In this document: one piece after another, positions 47,537 to 57,030 of the stretch | Layout: every line of letters starts with the position of its first letter | Numbering within the stretch: the stretch's first letter is position 1 | Origin: Azospirillum oryzae | GTDB lineage: Bacteria > Pseudomonadota > Alphaproteobacteria > Azospirillales > Azospirillaceae | Assembly (NCBI RefSeq): GCF_008364795.1 | Contig: NZ_VTTM01000001.1 | Span: forward strand, 558,001 to 622,000 | Direction: 5' to 3' | Length of the DNA stretch: 64,000 nucleotides | The notes under the pieces: generated by a model | What the model was told of the DNA's origin: nothing | Seen by the model: the letters and a program-made list of their open reading frames with translations, nothing else | Databases searched by the model: none | Position numbers and translations under genes: made by a program

Positions 47537-49225
47537 ATGTTCAACAAACTCAACAGCATCAAGGCGAAGCTCCTGATCCTTCAGGGGCTGTTCCTCGCCA
47601 CCATCCTGGTGGCCGGCATCTGGTCCGCGACCTCGAAGCGTGAGACGATGGTCGAGGGATACCGCAAATCCATCGAGGCGGTGGTGCAAACCTCGCTGTC
47701 GATCATGAAGTCCTACGACGAGCGTGCCGCCAAGGGCGAGTTCAGCCGGGAAGAAGCGCAGACCCGCGCAAAGGCTACGCTGCGGGCCCTGCGCTTCTTC
47801 GGCAACGAATACATGTTCGGGTACGAGTTCGACGGCACCAACGTGTTCCACGGCGTCCGCCCCGATCTGGACGGCACCCGCAAGCTGGCCGATTTCAAGG
47901 ACAGCAACGGCGTGTTGGTGATCCGCGGTCTGATCGACTCGGCGCGCAGCGGCGACGGCACCCTGGTCTACAACTTTCCCAAGGCCGGCGGCACCGAACC
48001 GTTTCCGAAGCTGGCCTATGCCGCGATCTATGAACCGTGGGGCTGGATGATCGGCACCGGCGTCTACATCGACGACGTCGACACTGCTTTCCGCAGTACG
48101 CTGATCAACACGCTGGCGGCGACGCTGGCGGCGGCGCTGCTGCTGGGGCTGTTCGGCTTCCGACTGGTGTCGCGCATCGGCAAGGGTCTGGACGGCATCG
48201 CCTCCGCCACCGGCCGCATCGCCAAGGGCGATCTCGGCGCCCAGGTCGCCGGCACCGACCGCACCGACGAAGTTGGGGCGCTGGCCCGCTCGGTGGAAAC
48301 CCTGCGTCTCAGCGCCATCGAGGCGGAGGATTTGCGCCGCCGTCACGCCGCGCTGGAACGGGAAGCCGATGAGGCTCGCCGCGCCACCATGAAGCGGCTG
48401 GCCGACGAGTTCGAAAGCACGGTCGGCGCCCTGGTCCGCTCGGTCGCCGAGTCGGCGGGGCAGCTGACCCACACGTCGGGCGCCATGAGCAGCGGGGCGG
48501 AACAGACCACCCGGCTGATGAACGGCGCCGCCCGCGCCGCGGGGACGACCTCCGGCAATGTCCAGGCGGTGGCCGGTGCCACCGAGGAGTTGGCCGCCTC
48601 CATCCGCGAGATCGCCCAGCAGATCGCCGAATCGACCACCGGCTCGGCCCGCGCGGTGGAGGATGTGCGTCGCACCTACGCCCTGATCGAGCAACTGGAC
48701 AGCGTTGCCCGGCGCACCGTGGAGGTGGTCGACCTGATCCGCTCCATCGCCGAACAGACCAACCTGCTGGCACTGAACGCCACCATCGAGGCCGCCCGTG
48801 CCGGCGAAGCGGGCAAGGGCTTCGCCGTGGTCGCCAGCGAGGTGAAGAACCTCGCCAACCAGACCGCCAAGGCCACCGACGACGTTCAGGCGCAGATCGC
48901 CGCCATGACCGACGCCACCTCCTCGGTGGTCGAGGCGATGCGCGGCGTCGGCGGCGCCATCGAGACGGTGAACAGCGTCGCGTCCAGTATCTCCGCCGCC
49001 ATCGAGGAGCAGGGTGCGGCAACCCGCGACATCAGCCGCAACGTCAACGAGGCGGCGCAGGGCGTCAGTTCGGTGTCCGACAGCCTGAACATGGTGTGCA
49101 GCCACGCCACGGCCACCGGCCAGGCCTCCGTCGAGGTCGCCGCCGCGGCCCGCGCGGTGGGCGAGCGCGCCGACCGCATGCTGGGCGAGGTGTCGGCCTT
49201 CGTCGCCCGCATCCGCCAGGGCTGA
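47537..49225 (+). CDS. Methyl-accepting chemotaxis protein with Cache-type sensor
   Basis: 562 residues. Membrane helix 1 (about 11-30), periplasmic single-Cache-like domain (about 31-190; '[20 protein letters not shown]', '[20 protein letters not shown]'), membrane helix 2 (about 193-214), HAMP (about 215-268), then a methyl-accepting coiled coil with the CheA/CheW-binding tip '[20 protein letters not shown]'. Methylation helices flank it. sCache_2 receptors often sense small organic acids; the ligand is unknown. No che genes are nearby. The tip and '[13 protein letters not shown]' are intact, so it should signal. Confidence 0.93.
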   Translation: MFNKLNSIKAKLLILQGLFLATILVAGIWSATSKRETMVEGYRKSIEAVVQTSLSIMKSYDERAAKGEFSREEAQTRAKATLRALRFFGNEYMFGYEFDGTNVFHGVRPDLDGTRKLADFKDSNGVLVIRGLIDSARSGDGTLVYNFPKAGGTEPFPKLAYAAIYEPWGWMIGTGVYIDDVDTAFRSTLINTLAATLAAALLLGLFGFRLVSRIGKGLDGIASATGRIAKGDLGAQVAGTDRTDEVGALARSVETLRLSAIEAEDLRRRHAALEREADEARRATMKRLADEFESTVGALVRSVAESAGQLTHTSGAMSSGAEQTTRLMNGAARAAGTTSGNVQAVAGATEELAASIREIAQQIAESTTGSARAVEDVRRTYALIEQLDSVARRTVEVVDLIRSIAEQTNLLALNATIEAARAGEAGKGFAVVASEVKNLANQTAKATDDVQAQIAAMTDATSSVVEAMRGVGGAIETVNSVASSISAAIEEQGAATRDISRNVNEAAQGVSSVSDSLNMVCSHATATGQASVEVAAAARAVGERADRMLGEVSAFVARIRQG

Positions 49226-49317
49226 GGGGCTTGCCGCGGGGAGCGGGTGCGGCGCCGGATGCAATCGGCAACAATCCGCGCTATGGATGGGTTCTGCCAA
49301 TCGCCGGACAGGATGCC

Positions 49318-50445
49318 ATGACCACCCCCTCCCCCGCCGCAGCTTTCCCTACCGTCGCCCGCCGGGGCTGGCTCGACGAGGCGCTGCGCCGACTCGAGGC
49401 GGATGTGAACCGCTCGGCCGACACCCACCTGCTGCGGCTGCCGATCCCGGCGGCGCAAGGGATCACGCTGTACCTGAAGGATGAATCGACCCACCCCACC
49501 GGCAGCCTGAAGCACCGGCTGGCGCGGTCGCTGTTCCTCTACGCCATCTGCAATGGCTGGGTGCGCGAGGGCACGACGGTGATCGAGGCGTCGTCGGGAT
49601 CGACGGCGGTGTCGGAGGCCTATTTCGCCCAGCTGCTGGAACTGCCTTTCGTCGCCGTGGTGCCACGCAACACCTCGCCGGCCAAGATCGCGCAGATCGA
49701 GTTCTATGGCGGCCGCTGCCATATGGTGGAGCGCGCGTCGGAGGTCTGTTCCGAGGCGCAGCGGCTGGCCCGCGATTGCGACGGCCATTTCATGGACCAG
49801 TTCACCTATGCGGAGCGCGCCACCGACTGGCGCGGCAACAACAACATCGCCCAGTCGATCTTCGAACAGCTGGCGCAGGAACCGCATCCTGTGCCGGACT
49901 GGATCGTCTGCGGCGCCGGCACCGGCGGCACCTCGGCCACCTTCGGGCGCTATGTGCGCTATCGCCGGCTGCCGACACGGGTGTGCGTCGCCGATCCGGA
50001 GCATTCGGCCTTCTTCGCGGGATTCCGCGACAACGACCCGAAGGCCAATGTCGGGCGGGGGTCCGGCATCGAAGGCATCGGGCGGCCGACGGTGGAGCCG
50101 TCCTTCCAGCCGACGGTGATCGACCGGATGATCCGCGTCCCCGACGCCGCCAGCATCGCCGCCGTCTGGGTCCTGCGCGAGAGGCTGGGCCGCGCCTGCG
50201 GCGGCTCGACCGGCACCAATCTGGTGGGCTCCATCGAGTTGATCGCCGAAATGACGCGCGAGGGCCGGCAGGGCAGCGTCGCCACGCTGATCTGCGATCC
50301 CGGCGAACGCTATATGGGGACCTATTTCAACCGCGATTGGCTGCAGGCCAACGGGCTGGACATCGACCCGTGGTGCGAGCGGATCGACGGCTTCTTCCGG
50401 ACCGGTGCCTGGAGCGGCGATGGTCTGGAAACGGCCGGGCGCTGA
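49318..50445 (+). CDS. PLP-dependent cysteine synthase-family protein, Cds1-like
   Basis: 375 residues, fold-type II PLP enzyme. The Schiff-base lysine lies in '[19 protein letters not shown]', a variant of the cysteine synthase NPxGSxKDR motif; '[18 protein letters not shown]' replaces the GNTG loop; '[15 protein letters not shown]' is the phosphate loop. This sequence type includes actinobacterial Cds1, a cysteine desulfhydrase releasing H2S, so it may degrade rather than make cysteine (inference). A second family member besides cysK. A ModE-type gene follows 16 bases later. Confidence 0.85.
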   Translation: MTTPSPAAAFPTVARRGWLDEALRRLEADVNRSADTHLLRLPIPAAQGITLYLKDESTHPTGSLKHRLARSLFLYAICNGWVREGTTVIEASSGSTAVSEAYFAQLLELPFVAVVPRNTSPAKIAQIEFYGGRCHMVERASEVCSEAQRLARDCDGHFMDQFTYAERATDWRGNNNIAQSIFEQLAQEPHPVPDWIVCGAGTGGTSATFGRYVRYRRLPTRVCVADPEHSAFFAGFRDNDPKANVGRGSGIEGIGRPTVEPSFQPTVIDRMIRVPDAASIAAVWVLRERLGRACGGSTGTNLVGSIELIAEMTREGRQGSVATLICDPGERYMGTYFNRDWLQANGLDIDPWCERIDGFFRTGAWSGDGLETAGR

Positions 50446-50461
50446 CCGGGAGCCGGCGGCC

Positions 50462-50881
50462 ATGACCCGCATGCGGATCCGCATCGATTTCGAGACCGGC
50501 GGCTCGATCGGTCCCGGCAAGATCGCTCTGCTGGAGCGGATCCGCGAGACCGGGTCGATCTCCGCCGCCGGGCGGGCGCTGGGCATGTCCTATCGGCGGG
50601 CATGGCTGCTGGTGGACGACCTGAACCGAATCTTCCGCGAGCCGGTGGTGAGTGCGGCAGTCGGTGGCAAGCATGGCGGCGGCACGGTGCTGACCGGGTT
50701 TGGCGAACAGGTGATCGACCATTACCGCGCGGTCGAGCGCGAAGCGCATGTGGCGACGGCCCACCGGCTGGCGGCACTGGCGGCGGGGATCAACCCGGAT
50801 TACGGCGCGGACAAGCAGGTGGACGACGGGAGCTTTGCCGGCGATCCGGGGGTGGGGCCGGGGTGTGGCCCGGGGAGTTGA
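50462..50881 (+). CDS. ModE-type winged helix protein lacking molybdate-binding domains
   Basis: 139 residues. N-terminal winged helix of the ModE/LysR type: 'IGPGKIALLERIRETGSISA', 'AGRALGMSYRRAWLLVDDLN', 'GGTVLTGFGEQVIDHYRAVE'. No MOP/TOBE molybdate-binding domain follows; the last 30 residues are Gly/Pro-rich. GGAG precedes the ATG. Just after the Cds1-like gene, it may regulate that gene or molybdenum genes such as moeA elsewhere in the window; neither is shown. Confidence 0.82.
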   Translation: MTRMRIRIDFETGGSIGPGKIALLERIRETGSISAAGRALGMSYRRAWLLVDDLNRIFREPVVSAAVGGKHGGGTVLTGFGEQVIDHYRAVEREAHVATAHRLAALAAGINPDYGADKQVDDGSFAGDPGVGPGCGPGS

Positions 50882-50925
50882 GCGGGGAATTGAGCGGGAC
50901 TTGCGTCTCAGGCGATTTGAAACGC

Positions 50926-50954
50926 AAAAGGCCGGGCACACTGCCCGGCCTTTT
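50926..50954. terminator. Bidirectional intrinsic terminator
   Basis: AAAAGGCCGGGCA (50926-50938), loop CAC, TGCCCGGCCTTTT (50942-50954): a perfect 13-bp hairpin with an A-run before and a T-run after, so it works on both strands. It separates the ModE-type gene from the opposing RAM-domain gene. Confidence 0.92.
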
Positions 50955-50977
50955 CATTTTCCAACCCCGCGAACCGT

Positions 50978-51220
50978 CTACGCGAATGCCTTGTAGGCAA
51001 TCAGCGTGAAGGTGTCGCGAACGCCGGGAAGCGTCTGCACATGCTCCGTCACGAAACGGCCGATGTCGTCGTCCTGCTTCAGGTAGCACTTCATCAGCAG
51101 ATCATACTGGCCGGAGATGGAATGCACCTCCGACACCTGTTCGATCAGTTGCACCGCCTGATCGGCGACTTCATAGGCGCGACCGAGATCGCATTTGACC
51201 ATGACGAAGATGGTCTGCAC
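50978..51220 (-). CDS. Stand-alone Lrp/AsnC ligand-binding (RAM) domain protein
   Basis: 80 residues from a GTG. One complete RAM domain ('MVKCDLGRAYEVADQAVQLI', 'VSEVHSISGQYDLLMKCYLK', 'VQTLPGVRDTFTLIAYKAF') without the DNA-binding helix-turn-helix. Such short proteins can bind amino acids or pair with full-length Lrp family members. It begins 4 bases after the stop of the DEAD-box helicase gene, so the two are likely one transcript ending at the terminator beyond it. Confidence 0.87.
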   Translation of the reverse strand: MQTIFVMVKCDLGRAYEVADQAVQLIEQVSEVHSISGQYDLLMKCYLKQDDDIGRFVTEHVQTLPGVRDTFTLIAYKAFA

Positions 51221-51224
51221 GGGC

Positions 51225-52781
<1,557 letters not shown>

Positions 52782-53038
52782 CCAACCTGTTTCTGTTCTG
52801 GAGTGCGGAAATCGAGCGTTCGACGCCCGATGCCTGGATGAGGCCGAAGAATAGGAAGTCAAAGCTGCATGTCAATAGATCCGATGTTCCGAAACCGAAA
52901 ATTGGCGCGAAAACACGCCGCGTTGGCGAATTCGGCACTCTGCGCTAGGCTGTCGTCCGGCAGTACCGCGAGTCGCGGCGCTTGCCGGCGCCCCGGTCGG
53001 AGGCTGTCCGCTTCAAATGGAACGGTCGAGAGCATTTG

Positions 53039-53584
53039 ATGATTCTTCGTGCCCAGGAATCGGTGCTGGTGGTGGTGGATGTGCAGGAACGGCTGCTGCC
53101 GGCCATCCACGACTCCGAGCGCGTCGTCCGCAACGCCGCGATGCTGCTGAAGGGTGCCGCCGCCCTGTCGGTGCCGGTGCTGGTGACCGAACAATATCCG
53201 CGCGGCCTGGGACCGACGGTGGAGGCGGTGCGCGCCCATCTGCCGGAAGGCACACCGGTGATCGAGAAGATCACCTTCGGCAGCACCGGCGAGCCGGCCT
53301 TCAATGCGGCGGTCGAGGCGTTGAACCGCCCGCAGATCGTGCTGTGCGGGACGGAAGCGCATGTCTGCGTGATGCAGACCGCGTTGGGACTGCGCCAGCA
53401 GGGCCATGCGGTCTATCTGGTCGCCGACGCGGCATCGTCGCGCACCCCCGCCAACCACGCCATGGCGCTTGAGCGGATGCGCGCCGCCGGCGTGACCATC
53501 GTCACCACCGAAATGGTGCTGTTCGAGTGGATGGAACGGGCCGGCACGCCGGTCTTCAAGGTCGTCAGCGCACTGGTGAAGTGA
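53039..53584 (+). CDS. Isochorismatase-like cysteine hydrolase
   Basis: 181 residues. The catalytic triad of the family is visible: Asp14 ('LVVVDVQERL'), Lys77 ('PVIEKITFG') and Cys110 ('LCGTEAHVCVMQT'). The YcaC/isochorismatase-like group includes amidases and nicotinamidases; substrate is unknown. The start is ATG 53039; homology begins just downstream. The alpha/beta hydrolase gene follows 16 bases later, so the two hydrolases may be an operon. Confidence 0.88.
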   Translation: MILRAQESVLVVVDVQERLLPAIHDSERVVRNAAMLLKGAAALSVPVLVTEQYPRGLGPTVEAVRAHLPEGTPVIEKITFGSTGEPAFNAAVEALNRPQIVLCGTEAHVCVMQTALGLRQQGHAVYLVADAASSRTPANHAMALERMRAAGVTIVTTEMVLFEWMERAGTPVFKVVSALVK

Positions 53585-53600
53585 ACGCAGGAGAAGCCGC

Positions 53601-54329
53601 ATGTCCCCGCCCCCCTCCGGGAACCCCACCAGCCGCCCCACCCTGATCCTGCTGCCCGGCATGCCGCTGGACGCGGCACTGTGGGACCATCAGGTCCGGC
53701 ATCTGGGCGAGGTCGCCGACCCGAAGGTGATCGAACTGGCCGACTGCGCGACCATCGCGGCGATGGCCGACAAGGTGCTGGCCCAGGCGCCGGAACGCTT
53801 CGCCGTCGCCGGCCTGTCGATGGGCGGCTATGTCGCGCTGGAGATCCTGCGCCGCGCGCCGGAACGGGTGGAGCGGCTGGCCCTGCTCGACACCAACGCC
53901 CGCCCCGACACGGCGGAGGCGACGGCCACCCGGCGGGAGGCGGTGGCGCTCGCCCGGCAGGGGCGATACGGACAGGTGATCCGCGCCGCCCTGCCCCGCC
54001 TGGTCCACCCGGACCGTTTGGCGGACGACGGATTTGTCCGTTCGGTCCTGGCGCAGATGGAGCGCGTGGGCGTCGACGGCTATGCGCGGGAGCAGGAGGC
54101 CATCATCGGCCGGGTGGACAGCCGGCCGGGACTGGCCGCCATCCGCTGCCCGACTCTGGTGATCTGCGGTCGCCAGGACATCCTGACGCCGCCGGCCCTG
54201 CATGAGGAGATGGCGGAGGCCATTCCCGGCGCCCGGCTGGTGCTGATCGAGGACTGCGGCCATCTGTCGGCGATGGAACAGCCGCAGGCGGTCACCGCCC
54301 TGATGCGCGACTGGCTGCTGCGGGGCTGA
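53601..54329 (+). CDS. Alpha/beta hydrolase
   Basis: 242 residues. Nucleophile elbow GLSMGG (Ser73), acid in 'VICGRQDILTPP' and histidine in 'EDCGHLSAMEQP' complete the triad; 'LLPGMPLDAALWDHQ' is the oxyanion region. Resembles 3-oxoadipate enol-lactonase and MenH-like hydrolases without a diagnostic feature. AGGAG lies 7 bases before the ATG. Convergent with the lipoprotein gene, 5 bases apart. Confidence 0.87.
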   Translation: MSPPPSGNPTSRPTLILLPGMPLDAALWDHQVRHLGEVADPKVIELADCATIAAMADKVLAQAPERFAVAGLSMGGYVALEILRRAPERVERLALLDTNARPDTAEATATRREAVALARQGRYGQVIRAALPRLVHPDRLADDGFVRSVLAQMERVGVDGYAREQEAIIGRVDSRPGLAAIRCPTLVICGRQDILTPPALHEEMAEAIPGARLVLIEDCGHLSAMEQPQAVTALMRDWLLRG

Positions 54330-54334
54330 TCCAC

Positions 54335-54889
54335 TCAGCAGTCGGATCCGTTGCAGAACAGATCCGCCCGCGGGCTGGGGAACAGTGAGAAGGTCATGTC
54401 GCTGATGAGGCTGCGGAAATCCGGATCGTCGGGCCCCTGAGGCCGGTCGAGCCAGCCGGTGGCGGAGATCAGCGCGGCACCCGACCGGCAGAACGCCCCC
54501 TGCACGACGATGGCCCCGCCCGGTGGAGAGGTCCGGATCGGGCCGTTCGTGCACAGCTCCGAGTTCAGCGTGTTTTCCGTGACATTGAAGGCCAGCACCA
54601 CCTTGTAGTCGCGCCGCGCCGTATCGTTGGGCGTGGTGGTGAAATTGGTCTTCACGCCCATGACGCGGTTCTGCATTTGGGGCAGCACCTTCTCCGCGAA
54701 GCGCTCCGGCGGCAGACCGAAGGGGTCGCCGTGCAGCACCACCCGCAGGTCGCGGTTGCCCGCCGCATAGGCCACTTCGCTACGCGTGTAGGCCGGGGCC
54801 GGCTCGCTCGCCACCACCCGCTCGTTGGAGCAGGCGGCAAGGGTCGAGGCGCCCAGCAAAAGGGCGGCGAGCGGCGGGAGCATGCGCAT
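54335..54889 (-). CDS. Predicted lipoprotein, unknown function
   Basis: 184 residues. Signal sequence with lipobox 'GASTLAAC' (lipidated Cys near residue 20). The mature protein has 'RDLRVVLHGDPFGLPPERFA', 'YKVVLAFNVTENTLNSELC' and 'GAIVVQGAFCRSGAALISAT' and ends with 'FCNGSDC'. No recognised family. Four cysteines beyond the lipobox could form disulfides. Start at ATG 54889; an ATG two codons later is possible. Located 89 bases downstream of the methyltransferase-like gene on the same strand. Confidence 0.78.
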   Translation of the reverse strand: MRMLPPLAALLLGASTLAACSNERVVASEPAPAYTRSEVAYAAGNRDLRVVLHGDPFGLPPERFAEKVLPQMQNRVMGVKTNFTTTPNDTARRDYKVVLAFNVTENTLNSELCTNGPIRTSPPGGAIVVQGAFCRSGAALISATGWLDRPQGPDDPDFRSLISDMTFSLFPSPRADLFCNGSDC

Positions 54890-54978
54890 TTTCAGTTCGT
54901 CCGTTGGTGTCGCTGTTCCCGATATGGGGAGCAACGCTGCGCCGGACGAGAGGTTCAGCGCAGCGCGTGACCCTGGCG

Positions 54979-55785
54979 TCACACATCCTTCAGCCATTTG
55001 TCCGCGGCGCGGCCGATCAGGGATGGATAGTCGGGAAGCTCCGGCCCGATCAGCGGAAGATCGAATTCCGCGACGATCCGCGCCACCGTCGCCTCATTCA
55101 ACTCCAGCCCGAGCGAACGGGCACGGCGGGCGATGGCAAGTTCCTGGCCCCAGACATAGCCCCGCCGGGCACCGGTGTTGCGCGCCATGATCCGGGACTG
55201 CTCCATCCGCTCGTCGCCGTTGATCGGCAGCCAGATGTCGGTCATCAGCGTGTCGGCCGGCTCGTCGGTGCGGAACTCCAGCGCGTCGGCATTGACGATG
55301 GAAATCTTGGCCACGGCCTCGGCCGGAAGCTGGTCGAACAGGCCGACGTTGCGGTTGACCTCGATCACATCGGGATCCAGTTCGACCACCGTGACCCGCG
55401 TCACCTCCGGCCGCAGGGCCGCGTTCACCGCCGCCCAGCCCATGCCCATACCCATCACCACCGTATGGCCGGTGGCGGCACGGACGCCGATTTCCTGGCT
55501 TTCGATCTCCATCGGCGTCATCGACATCCAGCAGCGATACTCGCCGTCGGCCTCGCGCCGCATCAGGGCGGCGGTATCGGTCGTCATCAGTGCCGGACTC
55601 CAATAGCCGGCACTGAGCAGGATCGGCGCCACCTGCAAACGCCAGCGCCCGACCTCGCAGGGTTGATAGCGGGGAACGAAGAGGTCGGTGACGAAAGGGG
55701 TCAACGGCGACAGCGCGTCGGCAATCATCCCGGGCGGGATGGCATCGGCCGGAATGTCGGCGCCGGGATAGGCCAAGGGGTGCAT
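54979..55785 (-). CDS. Spermidine-synthase-like / class I SAM-fold protein
   Basis: 268 residues; ATG 55785 is preceded by AGGAGG. SAM-type Rossmann motif I 'HTVVMGMGMGWAAVNAAL' with acidic motif II 'VTVVELDPDVIEVN' and 'ADALEFRTDEPADTLMTDIW' for motif III/IV. The first 100 residues are not recognised. The nucleotide-binding pattern is that of spermidine synthases and related enzymes, but polyamine-specific residues are not obvious, so the reaction is left open. Confidence 0.78.
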   Translation of the reverse strand: MHPLAYPGADIPADAIPPGMIADALSPLTPFVTDLFVPRYQPCEVGRWRLQVAPILLSAGYWSPALMTTDTAALMRREADGEYRCWMSMTPMEIESQEIGVRAATGHTVVMGMGMGWAAVNAALRPEVTRVTVVELDPDVIEVNRNVGLFDQLPAEAVAKISIVNADALEFRTDEPADTLMTDIWLPINGDERMEQSRIMARNTGARRGYVWGQELAIARRARSLGLELNEATVARIVAEFDLPLIGPELPDYPSLIGRAADKWLKDV

Positions 55786-55910
55786 ACGCCTCCTACGGGT
55801 CGGGCCATGGTCCGCGAGACAATCTCCCGGAAATGGCGCTATCCCGAATGATAGACCAGGCGACACCTTCCCCAAAACAGCGAAATAATTACGGGATTTT
55901 CCACCCATTC

Positions 55911-56405
55911 CTATGCGGCGTCCGGGGTCGGATCGAGTGTGTCCTCCTCCGGCATCAAACCCGTGCGCAGATATTCGTAGGCACACCAGCGCGCGTCATG
56001 GGGCATCCGCGCCCGCCGCAAGGGCTCCGCCTCGACGAACAGCATCCTGCGGCGGAAGGCCATCGGGCTTTCGACCAGAAGGATCGGCTTCTCCGCCTGC
56101 ACGCCGGGCGGGAACCAAGGGCGGCGAAGGAAGCGGCAAGGTTCCTCGGTCCATTCCGGCGGCGTGCCGAGGTGCCAGCGGCGCACCAGATGTTCGCCGA
56201 CCGCGCCCGCATAGGCGTCAAGGACGTTGTCGCCAACGCACTCCGGAGAGTCCTGGACGCGGGCGTACCGCCTGCCCATGTCACCGTCCATATAGAATTC
56301 GTCGAGGAACTCGCCCAACGCCACCGAGAAGGTCTGCCGTCCGGATTTATAGCGTCGGATGGCCTCGGCCAGCGTTCCAGGACGATGGTTCAGGTCGTCG
56401 GTCAT
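55911..56405 (-). CDS. Unknown protein paired with a nucleotidyltransferase
   Basis: 164 residues from ATG 56405, with GGGAG 7 bases upstream; a start at 56426 is less likely. Soluble, no signal. Conserved-looking segments: 'GRQTFSVALGEFLDEFYMDG', 'DAYAGAVGEHLVRRW', 'PCRFLRRPWFPPG' and 'ARWCAYEYLRTG'. No domain recognised. It overlaps the upstream nucleotidyltransferase gene by 59 bases, strong coupling as in two-gene toxin-antitoxin or effector modules. Function unknown. Confidence 0.75.
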   Translation of the reverse strand: MTDDLNHRPGTLAEAIRRYKSGRQTFSVALGEFLDEFYMDGDMGRRYARVQDSPECVGDNVLDAYAGAVGEHLVRRWHLGTPPEWTEEPCRFLRRPWFPPGVQAEKPILLVESPMAFRRRMLFVEAEPLRRARMPHDARWCAYEYLRTGLMPEEDTLDPTPDAA

Positions 56406-56985
56406 CTTCACACTCCCGGGCAGCATAACCCTGGACGGTATCCTCGATCTTCGCGGCGATGCGCGCGTTTATTCCGGGAACCTGCGGATAGCAGAGCATC
56501 ACAAGCTCTGCCAGCTGCTCTGCTGTAGCCAAGCCTGTGACATCCATCAGAAAATAGAGGTCGCGCCTGTCTCGGGCCAGTCCTTCGGGGTCGTCGAGCC
56601 GGTTGGCGAGCAACTTCATCGCCAGCATGTATTCCGGAGTCGGCAGATAGACGCGAAGACCGATCTGCCCATTTCTGGGATATTCCCCAAATGGAAGCAG
56701 ATTAGGCTGCGGATTGCCCTTCGGCGGAGCAACGCTCTTTACCGCCTGATTGAGCCAGTCATCGGGAAGGCCGAGACGACGCCCGACGAGATCGGCAAGC
56801 TCGTAGCCGCGGCTTCGTTCGCTGAGGAACACCGCATCGACATCACGAGTCACGTCGCGGATGTTGCCGGCGAGCAGAAGGCACGATCCGCCATAGACGG
56901 CGATGTCGATGACCTTGCCATCCTGTGCGGCAAGGTCACCCATCATTTCAAATGCCCGTTCCAGCAGGTTCCTCGACAGCTCCAC
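56347..56985 (-). CDS. DUF6036-like nucleotidyltransferase
   Basis: 212 residues from a GTG at 56985 with GGAGG 5-6 bases upstream; a TTG at 57021 is the longer alternative. Nucleotidyltransferase-type core 'YGGSCLLLAG' (Gly32-Gly33-Ser34) followed by 'RDVTRDVDAVF' with the DxD pair Asp48/Asp50. 'YMLAMKLLANRLDDPEG' and 'RDRRDLYFLMDV' fit the helical part of DUF6036/AbiEii-like enzymes. It starts 45 bases after parE and overlaps its partner gene. Base composition is visibly less GC-rich than parE, suggesting later acquisition. Confidence 0.8.
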   Translation of the reverse strand: MELSRNLLERAFEMMGDLAAQDGKVIDIAVYGGSCLLLAGNIRDVTRDVDAVFLSERSRGYELADLVGRRLGLPDDWLNQAVKSVAPPKGNPQPNLLPFGEYPRNGQIGLRVYLPTPEYMLAMKLLANRLDDPEGLARDRRDLYFLMDVTGLATAEQLAELVMLCYPQVPGINARIAAKIEDTVQGYAARECEDDRRPEPSSWNAGRGHPTL

Positions 56986-57030
56986 TGCGCCTCCGCTGAT
57001 CTCGAATCCCGGCGCTGCCAAGCGTCGCCG

